5,540 nt of DNA from JAVVRI01 sp036654795 (GTDB taxonomy: Bacteria > Bacteroidota > Bacteroidia > Bacteroidales > Tannerellaceae), in contig JAVVRI010000160.1 in assembly GCA_036654795.1 (NCBI GenBank), forward strand, positions 1-5,540, written 5' to 3'. The translations under genes were made by a program, and so were the position numbers. The notes under the pieces were generated by a model, which was given only the letters and a program-made list of their open reading frames with translations, ran no database searches and was not told the origin of the DNA. Numbering within the stretch: the first letter of the stretch is position 1; every line of letters begins with the position of its first letter. Below, one piece after another: positions 1 through 5,343 of this stretch.

Positions 1-272
1 TCGATGCGTTTCTTTAGTTCGGGGGTAAGCTTTTTCTGTTCCTCAATGGAGTTGAGGATGGTCTCTTTTCGCTTCTTTAGCTCGGTCAACTTGTCTAGCT
101 GATCTTTGATGTCGCCTATTTGCACTTCGTCCAGTCCGCCGGTTACCTCTTTGCGGTAGCGGCTGATGAAGGGGATTGTTGCCCCTTCGTTCAATAGTCC
201 GATGGTCTTCTCAACTTGTCCGGTCGGTATGTTCAGCGTCTGAGAGATGAGTGTATGAAAGGATGTTATCAT
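1..272 (-). CDS. tex: Tex transcription accessory protein, N-terminal part (cut by window edge)
   Basis: The minus strand encodes the first 90 residues of an open frame that runs off the window at position 1. Residues 33-51 read IPFISRYRKEVTGGLDEVQ, the hallmark of the Tex N-terminal helical domain, followed by a charged helix with KRKETIL (67-73 region) and LTPELKKRI at 82-90. Tex proteins are cytoplasmic, about 700-780 residues, with an N-terminal helical region, a YqgF/RuvX-like nuclease fold, helix-hairpin-helix motifs and a C-terminal S1 RNA-binding domain; they associate with nucleic acid and transcription. Only the N-terminal domain is visible here. The start ATG at 272-270 was chosen because homologous sequence begins about there and a TAnnTTTG box (297-304) lies 24 nt upstream. 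It is co-directional with the upstream ABC gene, 59 nt away, but probably has its own promoter. Identity is secure; the remainder lies outside the window. Confidence 0.94.
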   Translation of the reverse strand, partial: MITSFHTLISQTLNIPTGQVEKTIGLLNEGATIPFISRYRKEVTGGLDEVQIGDIKDQLDKLTELKKRKETILNSIEEQKKLTPELKKRI

Positions 273-296
273 AATCTTGTCTTGTTGTTTGTTGGG

Positions 297-304
297 CAAA
301 GATA
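297..304 (-). promoter_or_regulatory. Candidate tex promoter, Bacteroidetes -7 box
   Basis: On the minus strand this reads TATCTTTG, an exact match to TAnnTTTG, the -7 consensus of the Bacteroidetes primary sigma factor. There are 24 nt between the box and the tex ATG, which leaves room for a leader of about 15-20 nt. No clear TTTG-like -33 element is found at the usual 19-21 nt spacing; the DNA just upstream is A-rich on this strand (AAAGAAAAAACAG) and then holds two TATAGT copies (plus-strand 317-322 and 327-332). The box lies between the ABC stop and tex, so tex can be expressed apart from the transporter. Confidence 0.55.
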
Positions 305-331
305 CTGTTTTTTCTTTATAGTTAGATATAG

Positions 332-1714
332 TCAAAGTCTTACCACTTCTTCGGCCAGTTGCTGCAATTCGGATTCGCTATGAGTGGTGAAAAGCAATGT
401 TTGTTTGTGGCTCTGCTGCGCGTTGCGGATACGTTCTATGATCAGTCTTTTGGTTGTCTCGTCCAATCCTTTGAAGGGTTCGTCCATCAATAGGATAGGA
501 GAGGGGAAAGCCAGCGCGCGCGCAATAGCTACGCGTTGTTGCTGTCCGTAGCTGAGGGTATCCGGACGGCGGTCTTCTAATCCACTTAGTTCCATATCTT
601 CAATTAACTGTAGCGCAAGGATGTCTGCCGTGTTATGGGTGTAGAGGGCAGAGAGGACGAAAGCAATATTCTCCTGAACTGTTAGTTCTGGCAAAAGCTC
701 TGGCTCCTGAAAGACGGAGGCGATACCGTTTGTGCGGTCTGCCGTCACGCTGCCATCGGTAGGTCGGTGGTGACCACTGATTAGGTTGAGCAGCGTAGTC
801 TTTCCTCGCCCCGAAGGACCTGTGATGCCGTAGATACGTCCGGCTTCGAACGTATAACAGAAATGGGTTAGCACGCTTGTTTTTTCGTAATCGAAACGAA
901 CATTCTCCATTCGGATAGGAATGTATTCCTTCTTTTGATTACGGCAGAGGTTGTTGGGGGAATCGTCAGTCTCCATATAGCGGATGGCAAATTGTTTCCG
1001 TTCTAACTTCTTGATACCTCTGTCGAATAGATAGCTGATGGCGATGGCCACCAGCGTCCAAGCCACTAGTTGTGGCATTTCTATGAATGTTTGAGCTTGC
1101 TTCATGCGGCTACCAATGCCATAGGTACACTGCGAAAGCACTTCACCCATAATGATGGCACGCCAACCGAAACCGGCAGCCGACGAAAGTCCGCTGTAGA
1201 GGTAAGGTTTGAGCTGTGGGTAGAATAGCTGGGTTACCCTGTTCCACCGTCCGATGTGGAAGCGTTTGCCTAGCATGGCACGTTCTGGCCTAAGATGCCG
1301 AATGCCTTGCGTCAGGTTTTCTGAAAGCAGTGGAAACATTGTCAGGAAACCAATAATCAGAGGAATACTCTCCGGAACTAGGAAGATCAACGCAAAGAGT
1401 ATAAACGAAATAACCGGTACCGACCGCATCAGTGCCAATAACGGTCGCGACAGCTCGTATAGAAATTCGCTTCGCGCAAACAACAAAGCAAGTCCCGAAG
1501 CCGCCAGAAGAGAAAGTAGCATTCCGCCTATCCCCCTAAGCAGGGTGAATCCGAGTGAATAATAGAATGACACCTCTGTCAACAGATTAAGTAGCGTATT
1601 GAAAAGGATAGGCAGGGATGGCACTAGCTCCGGTTGCTTCATCATGGCGGCAAAGAGTTGCCACGTCAGAAGAAGTAGAAGGATGGACATCAATGTCGTG
1701 AATCTCTTTTTCAT
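332..1714 (-). CDS. NitT/TauT-type ABC importer, permease fused to ATPase
   Basis: This 460-residue inner-membrane protein joins two parts that are usually separate polypeptides. Residues 1-235 form a permease of the SsuC/TauC/NrtB type, with hydrophobic segments near 8-27, 56-80, 90-112, 114-135, 175-195 and 213-231, and an EAA-like coupling loop around 147-170 (GRWNRVTQLFYPQLKP). After a polar linker (about 236-266), residues 268-460 are an ABC ATPase: Walker A GPSGRGKT at 299-306, Q-loop Q336, signature LSYGQ at 387-391 (usual form LSGGQ), Walker B ILLMDEP at 407-413 and switch histidine H445. The ATPase part is short (about 193 residues against roughly 240-260 for SsuB/TauB) and lacks their C-terminal extension. 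The start lies 3 nt after the lipoprotein stop (TAA-GCC-ATG), so the two genes are surely one operon. All catalytic motifs are present, so it should power uptake as a homodimer. The substrate is unknown: sulfonate, nitrate, bicarbonate and pyrimidine precursors are all handled by related systems. Confidence 0.88.
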   Translation of the reverse strand: MKKRFTTLMSILLLLLTWQLFAAMMKQPELVPSLPILFNTLLNLLTEVSFYYSLGFTLLRGIGGMLLSLLAASGLALLFARSEFLYELSRPLLALMRSVPVISFILFALIFLVPESIPLIIGFLTMFPLLSENLTQGIRHLRPERAMLGKRFHIGRWNRVTQLFYPQLKPYLYSGLSSAAGFGWRAIIMGEVLSQCTYGIGSRMKQAQTFIEMPQLVAWTLVAIAISYLFDRGIKKLERKQFAIRYMETDDSPNNLCRNQKKEYIPIRMENVRFDYEKTSVLTHFCYTFEAGRIYGITGPSGRGKTTLLNLISGHHRPTDGSVTADRTNGIASVFQEPELLPELTVQENIAFVLSALYTHNTADILALQLIEDMELSGLEDRRPDTLSYGQQQRVAIARALAFPSPILLMDEPFKGLDETTKRLIIERIRNAQQSHKQTLLFTTHSESELQQLAEEVVRL

Positions 1715-1717
1715 GGC

Positions 1718-2632
1718 TTAGCGCTTATCTGGTAAGAAATCTTTGTCCGGCATTTTACCTCCTATGGAGCGAGGCTCATAAGCAAGGATCAGGTTGAGCA
1801 GGCGCATGATCTCTTCGCGCGCTTCCGATGCGGAGAGGTAATGGATCTTACACCGGCTGATGCTTTCTGGTGTTAACATTCCTACGGGAAAGATATCTGC
1901 CTTTTCCAATATTCGAATGGCAGCCGTTGGTTGGTCGTTTGCGAATTGGCAGGAGAGGCGTAGTAGACTGTCCAGCTCAGTACGTATTCCCTCCAGCTTC
2001 GGAGAGCAGACGATTGCCGTCTGCGCAAAGCCCGTCTGAGAGTTATCCATCCGATTTAAATCGGCAAGGATACTGAGTGTGGAGTCTCTTCGGAGCGCCT
2101 GGCTTAGGAAGGGTTCACTAAGTACTGCCGTTTGAACCTTGCCTAGCAGTAAGGCTTGTGTGATTTCACTTGCTGTAGAAAAGGTATAGTTAAGCGTATA
2201 GTTCTGTTTGTTTTTATCAAGATACGAGCGGATCAATATATCCGGCGTCGTACCCGCTCCAAAAACATGAAGCTCGTTATTCTTCTTGCCCATTCTTCCT
2301 ATCAGATAGAGCGTACCCCATATCGGACATCCTAATAGTTGGTAATGAATGTCTTTGTTATATAGGTTTATTGCACTAATCATTGGCAGAGCCGCCAGTT
2401 CTACCTCTTCATTAATCAGTTCTGATTGTATAAGGTTTGGGGCATCCACCCAGTTGATTAGTACCTTTTTTCCATCAATGACCGGAGGTTGTTTTATCCA
2501 TTGCGCAAAGGCAATGGCCGATGGCCCTCGCAGTATCGATAATCGGATTACTGATAGCTCCCTCTTTGTACCCCGACATCCAGCGAACAATACGATCATG
2601 CAACAGATGATGTAATAATATTTCTTTTTCAT
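1718..2632 (-). CDS. Substrate-binding lipoprotein of a NitT/TauT-family ABC importer
   Basis: This 304-residue protein begins with a lipoprotein signal: three lysines (2-4), a hydrophobic stretch (5-18) and lipobox LFAGC ending at C19. The mature protein follows the NMT1/SsuA-like pattern: a first beta strand with LSILRGPSAIAFAQW (about 31-45), the LINEEVELAALPM region (72-84) that matches the family's 'G-x-V/A-D-x-A' element, a second-lobe start GTTPDILIRSYL (127-138), LLLGKVQTAVLSEPF (161-175), and a C-terminal SIGGKMPDKDF (289-299) typical of these proteins. Length fits the family (about 300-340). It would capture a small solute in the periplasm and deliver it to the permease-ATPase encoded 3 nt downstream. 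The residues after C19 (RGTKRE) are basic rather than the acidic run reported for surface-exported Bacteroidetes lipoproteins, which suggests a periplasm-facing anchor. The start was chosen because it supplies the lysines of the signal peptide; M12 would remove them. The ligand cannot be told from sequence. Confidence 0.85.
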   Translation of the reverse strand: MKKKYYYIICCMIVLFAGCRGTKRELSVIRLSILRGPSAIAFAQWIKQPPVIDGKKVLINWVDAPNLIQSELINEEVELAALPMISAINLYNKDIHYQLLGCPIWGTLYLIGRMGKKNNELHVFGAGTTPDILIRSYLDKNKQNYTLNYTFSTASEITQALLLGKVQTAVLSEPFLSQALRRDSTLSILADLNRMDNSQTGFAQTAIVCSPKLEGIRTELDSLLRLSCQFANDQPTAAIRILEKADIFPVGMLTPESISRCKIHYLSASEAREEIMRLLNLILAYEPRSIGGKMPDKDFLPDKR

Positions 2633-2634
2633 AT

Positions 2635-2648
2635 CTTTTGCAAAAGTA
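2635..2648 (-). promoter_or_regulatory. Candidate promoter of the lipoprotein-ABC operon with a 12-bp palindrome
   Basis: The minus strand reads TACTTTTG at 2648-2641, an exact TAnnTTTG -7 box. Only 8 nt separate it from the lipoprotein ATG (2632), so a transcript starting here would have almost no leader. The box overlaps a perfect palindrome CTTTTGCAAAAG (2635-2646). No good -33 element lies at 19-21 nt; the nearest, ATTG, is about 24 nt upstream and sits inside the right-hand arm (in plus coordinates, the left arm) of the 2669-2697 inverted repeat. The placement suggests an operon separate from the two-component genes. Confidence 0.5.
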
Positions 2649-2668
2649 GGGGAAATATACGTATGTTA

Positions 2669-2697
2669 GAATCAATTATGCCTATAACTATTGATTC
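2669..2697. repeat. Inverted repeat between regulator gene and lipoprotein gene
   Basis: Perfect 8-bp arms GAATCAAT (2669-2676) and ATTGATTC (2690-2697) flank a 13-nt spacer. It starts 20 nt after the response-regulator stop codon and ends about 20 nt before the -7 box of the lipoprotein operon. It could be an operator overlapping the -33 region or a weak terminator hairpin for the regulator gene. The arms are A+T-rich and no T-tract follows on the minus strand, so a classic intrinsic terminator is doubtful. Confidence 0.5.
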
Positions 2698-2716
2698 ATA
2701 GCCAAAGATCTGCCTT

Positions 2717-3496
2717 TTAGTAGTTCAGCCACACCTTGAAGGCGGTGATCTTGTCTTTACTGATGATGATCTTGTCCTTGAAGGCAGGGCGGACGTGCAC
2801 TATGGCTTTTCCGATGAAGTAGGGCTCAATGCGCTGGATAGCATTGATGCCGAGAATACTCTGCCGGTTGGCGCGAAAGAAGGTGTCCGGGTCGAGTTGC
2901 TCGGCAAGTTTGTCTAACGAGAGGTCGAGGCAAAACTCTCTATTCTGGTGTGTGACGGCAAAGGTAATTTTATTCTCCGAGTAGAAGTAGGCAATGTCTG
3001 CCACCTGAAGCGTAAACAGTTTCTCGCTTCCGGAGATTAGGAAACGTGTACGATACTTCTTTCCGGGCGTGGCAAGCCCTTCAAGTACTTCCAACAACCG
3101 ACTCTGGCTATTGAAATCACGTATGTATTTGCCGGTGAGTGTCTCGAACTTGGCGATTGTTTCCGCCAGCCGCTCTTTGTGGATGGGTTTGAGCAGGTAG
3201 TCGATGCTATTGACTGAAAAGGCCTGGATAGCATACGCGTCGTAAGCAGTAGTGAAGACGATCATACTCTCCGGCTGCGCCTGCTCAATGAAGAGGAAGG
3301 AGTTTCCGTCCGTCAGCTGGATGTCCAGAAAAAGCAGTTCGGGATGTGGGTTACGACTGAACCATTCAATCGATTCTTCAATGTTTCCGGGCAACACCAG
3401 CAACTCCCACTCTGGGCGAAGGGTGGTGAGCATGCTGTGTAGCAAACGTGCGGCGGGTATTTCGTCTTCGATGATGGCAACTCTGATCTTATTCAT
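2717..3496 (-). CDS. LytTR-family response regulator
   Basis: This 259-residue cytoplasmic DNA-binding regulator has a receiver domain at about 1-120: acidic pocket E10/D11, phospho-acceptor D58 in LLFLDIQ, switch threonine region FTTAY (81-85) and K103 in LLKP. A linker (about 121-145) leads to a LytTR domain (about 146-258) with the typical YFYSENK segment (170-176) and FFRANRQSILGINAI (206-220). Length and order match the LytR/AgrA-type group (about 240-260 residues). The start codon lies inside the kinase gene: the two overlap by 8 nt (ATGAATAA), so translation is coupled and the pair is almost certainly a cognate system. The partner kinase would phosphorylate D58, and the LytTR domain would bind direct-repeat sites at target promoters. 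Those targets are unproven; the adjacent efflux gene and the lipoprotein-ABC operon downstream are both candidates. Confidence 0.93.
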   Translation of the reverse strand: MNKIRVAIIEDEIPAARLLHSMLTTLRPEWELLVLPGNIEESIEWFSRNPHPELLFLDIQLTDGNSFLFIEQAQPESMIVFTTAYDAYAIQAFSVNSIDYLLKPIHKERLAETIAKFETLTGKYIRDFNSQSRLLEVLEGLATPGKKYRTRFLISGSEKLFTLQVADIAYFYSENKITFAVTHQNREFCLDLSLDKLAEQLDPDTFFRANRQSILGINAIQRIEPYFIGKAIVHVRPAFKDKIIISKDKITAFKVWLNY

Positions 3497-4574
3497 TGAG
3501 CAGGGGGATTTTTACGGTGAATGATTGTGTATCTTCTTCTATATGGATCGTGCGGTCGCAGATCAGTTGGTAGCGGGCAGCAAGGTTCTTAAGACCGGTG
3601 CCGGACGGGGCAACACCTTTCTTTGGACTGATTTCATTACTCATAACCAGCAACTCGTCGTCATCATCATCGTAGGAGAGGACGATGGTCATCGGCTTGC
3701 CGGAGCGAATGGTGTTGTGCTTGATTACGTTCTCAGCCAGCAATTGCAGGGTAAGGGGAGGGAGTTTAGCCTCCAATAACGACTCAGGCAGGAGGTTTTC
3801 CACACGGATACAATCGCCCAGCCGCACCTTATGCAAGAAGATATAGGAATTGAGAAACTCTAGTTCCGAGCGGAGCGTAACGAGCCGCTGCTCTTGACAT
3901 TGCAGGATGTAACGATAAACGTCCGAAAGGTGGCGGGTGAAGAGTGCCGCATTGTGCGGATTATATTCTATCTCCGAGATGAGCGTGTTCAAACTATTAA
4001 ATAAGAAGTGTGGATTAAGCTGGCTTTGCAAGGCAGCGTATTGCGCTTGGATGGAATTGTCTTCTAGTTGAGCCGCCCGCTGGTGGAGGGCAATCATCTG
4101 CCGATAGAAGTTGTTAACCATTGTCAGGCAGACTACCACCAGCTCCACCAGCCAGATAACGAGTAGCATCCGGACGCCCGACCATTTGATGAAGAACGGA
4201 TGCGGCACGTCAATCATCCACTTCACGCTGCCCAAAAGTAGGTAATTGAGCAGAAACAGCAGCCCCGCCAGTAGCAGACTGTAGACAACAAGCTGCTGCT
4301 TCTTCCGAATAATCACCCGGTAATCTTTCCCCAACCAGTAGTTGATCTGCATCAAACTAAGCCCCAGCCCATTGAAGATGAACACCACCGCCATAAACGC
4401 CCAGGCAGAACTCAGATCAATTGCCGTCCGTGCCGGTAGGTCGGTGTAGATAACGAGGAAGAGATAAGAAAAGCACCCCATCCCCGAAAATAACAATATG
4501 TTGAATAGTAAATTATATTTGCTACGAATCATTTCCATCTTCGTTTGATTTATTTCGATTGACAAAAGTACCAT
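3489..4574 (-). CDS. LytS-like sensor histidine kinase
   Basis: The frame is 361 codons if begun one base after the tolC stop. There are four hydrophobic segments (about 22-44, 57-78, 93-115, 133-153), then a coiled-coil-like stretch (155-182), the His_kinase dimerisation motif LQSQLNPHFLFNSLNTL with phospho-acceptor H189, and an HATPase domain with N-box LLAENVIKHN (N282) and G-box SGTGLKNLAARY (325-335). The layout, with no large periplasmic domain, is typical of the LytS/YehU group, so the signal is probably sensed in or near the membrane. It overlaps the response-regulator gene by 8 nt. The start is uncertain. M1 (4574) fits coupling to tolC. M13 (4538) gives a more normal N-terminus, and a -7 box at 4563-4570 lies over codons 2-4, so a transcript from that promoter must use M13 or M15. 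A run of five aspartates (302-306) sits in a loop of the ATPase domain. Confidence 0.9.
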   Translation of the reverse strand: MVLLSIEINQTKMEMIRSKYNLLFNILLFSGMGCFSYLFLVIYTDLPARTAIDLSSAWAFMAVVFIFNGLGLSLMQINYWLGKDYRVIIRKKQQLVVYSLLLAGLLFLLNYLLLGSVKWMIDVPHPFFIKWSGVRMLLVIWLVELVVVCLTMVNNFYRQMIALHQRAAQLEDNSIQAQYAALQSQLNPHFLFNSLNTLISEIEYNPHNAALFTRHLSDVYRYILQCQEQRLVTLRSELEFLNSYIFLHKVRLGDCIRVENLLPESLLEAKLPPLTLQLLAENVIKHNTIRSGKPMTIVLSYDDDDDELLVMSNEISPKKGVAPSGTGLKNLAARYQLICDRTIHIEEDTQSFTVKIPLLNE

Positions 4575-4594
4575 TTTAAATGGCAGGATTCACA
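4563..4594 (-). promoter_or_regulatory. Candidate internal promoter for the two-component genes
   Basis: The minus strand has TGTG (4594-4591; consensus TTTG at -33), a 20-nt spacer, and TACTTTTG (4570-4563; exact TAnnTTTG -7 box). It is the only one of the three -7 boxes seen here with a -33-like element at the expected spacing. It spans the tolC stop codon and the first codons of the long kinase frame. Exactly 24 nt lie between the box and M13 of the kinase, the same distance as at tex. It would let kinase and regulator be made independently of the upstream efflux operon. Confidence 0.55.
4571..4583. repeat. 13-bp inverted repeat at the tolC/kinase boundary
   Basis: CCATTT (4571-4576) and AAATGG (4578-4583) flank one central base. 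It fills the spacer just upstream of the candidate -7 box at 4563-4570 and includes the tolC stop codon. A regulator bound here would block or modulate the internal promoter. Short A+T-rich palindromes are common, so chance is a real alternative. Confidence 0.3.
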
Positions 4595-5319
4595 CCCACC
4601 GCGCGGATAAATTCCGAATGGCTCATTTGTGCCGCAAGGCGGGACTGTACATAATTCACTTGTGCCGTCTGGTGATAGATCTGCGCATCCAGCACTTCGG
4701 CAATGGATATTTTACCTTCTTTATATTTCTCCACGGCCATCGCTTCGTTCTCGCGTGCCTTGGCAAGCGAGTTGGCGGTGAGGCGGACACGTTCCGTTGC
4801 TTGCGTGAAGGAATAGTAAGCAGACTGTACCTCCAAACGAACGCCGTCGCTCACCTTGCTATAGTTATCCTTGGCAATAGACACGCGGAGGGCGGAGGCA
4901 CGCTTCTCACTTCGGCGCTTGCCCCATTCGAAGAGCGGGATACTTATCTTGGCATAAACAGCATAGTTGGGGTCGAGGTCGGACTTGAAGTTATAACCCG
5001 GCGAACCGTAGCTACCATCCACACCTACATAAAATTGAGGCAGATACTTGGCATCGTTTAGTTTGAGGGCAGACTGCTGGATGGCGATGCGATCTTCCGC
5101 CATACGTAGCTCGGCACGATTCGCTCCCGCCGTAGCCAGCTGCTCGGTGAGCGTACCGGCAAAGAGGATGGGCGGAATAATGGAGTCGGTCGGCGTTTCC
5201 TCACTTAGTGGTGTGCCGATAAAGGAGTTCATCGTCATGCGGGCTACTTCGTAATTATTCACGGCTTGCATTCGCTGGTAGTTGGCCTCGTTCAATTTTA
5301 CTTCGGCCATGAGGAGATC
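4576..5319 (-). CDS. TolC-family outer-membrane efflux protein, C-terminal half (5' end lost at a join)
   Basis: About 245 residues of a TolC/OMF-type protein remain, against roughly 430-490 in full-length members. Numbering from the ATG at 5310: helical stretch 1-30 (AEVKLNEANYQRMQAVNN), domain-repeat hinge with NRAELRMAEDRIAIQQSALK (64-83), beta segment YLPQFYVGVDGSYG (89-102), the typical SIPLFEWGKRR (123-133), a long second helical hairpin (about 140-240) and YKEGKISIAEVLDAQ (196-210). Such proteins trimerise into an outer-membrane channel and periplasmic tunnel that serve tripartite pumps. The ATG at 5310 is not a true start: it is an internal methionine in SDLLMAEVKL, and the frame stays open ten codons upstream until TGA (5343-5341). 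There the sequence becomes foreign and high in G+C. The kinase and regulator genes follow directly, as is common when a two-component pair ends an efflux operon; the adaptor and pump genes would lie upstream. I read the truncation as an assembly join, not a natural pseudogene. Confidence 0.87.
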   Translation of the reverse strand, partial: DLLMAEVKLNEANYQRMQAVNNYEVARMTMNSFIGTPLSEETPTDSIIPPILFAGTLTEQLATAGANRAELRMAEDRIAIQQSALKLNDAKYLPQFYVGVDGSYGSPGYNFKSDLDPNYAVYAKISIPLFEWGKRRSEKRASALRVSIAKDNYSKVSDGVRLEVQSAYYSFTQATERVRLTANSLAKARENEAMAVEKYKEGKISIAEVLDAQIYHQTAQVNYVQSRLAAQMSHSEFIRAVGVNPAI

Positions 5320-5328
5320 GCTCCGATC
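5316..5328. repeat. Short stem-loop at the composition boundary
   Basis: GATCG (5316-5320) and CGATC (5324-5328) flank CTC. It lies 13 nt after the TGA (5343-5341) that follows the high-GC gene's stop, and it touches the first recognisable TolC codons. It could be part of a terminator of the high-GC gene, or simply the place where two sequences sharing GATC were joined. The stem is only 5 bp, so it is weak as a terminator. Confidence 0.25.
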
Positions 5329-5343
5329 GTCAGTGTGTGGTCA

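Noticed and set aside
273..331. Intrinsic terminator between the ABC gene and tex (T-rich run at 308-317)
   Set aside because: The T-run is on the plus strand, where no gene ends, and no stable stem precedes it; on the minus strand it is an A-rich promoter-upstream stretch.
1254..1562. A 102-codon plus-strand frame opposite the permease region
   Set aside because: It is Arg/Ser-rich antisense shadow coding with no domain; the minus-strand permease explains the region.
2475..2675. A 66-codon minus-strand frame overlapping the start of the lipoprotein gene
   Set aside because: It lies in another frame of the same strand over the lipoprotein signal sequence and shows no recognisable features; the lipoprotein frame has clear signal and family motifs.
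3655..3675. Trinucleotide repeat (cgtcgtcatcatcat) as a possible slippage or phase-variation tract
   Set aside because: It is an imperfect run of five Asp codons in the kinase, too short and in-frame, so slippage would not switch the gene off.
4618..5061. A 147-codon open frame on the plus strand opposite tolC
   Set aside because: It is antisense to a strongly recognisable TolC sequence, has no family resemblance and has a Cys/His/Arg-rich composition typical of a shadow frame.
5310..5310. ATG at 5310 as a true start of a short TolC-like protein
   Set aside because: It lacks a signal peptide and the whole N-terminal half, and the residues before it in frame (SDLL) read as continuing TolC sequence.
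5311..5330. Resemblance of the join sequence to sequencing-adapter ends (CGATC near GCTC)
   Set aside because: The match is only partial and is explained equally well by a short GATCG/CGATC inverted repeat; no full adapter is present.
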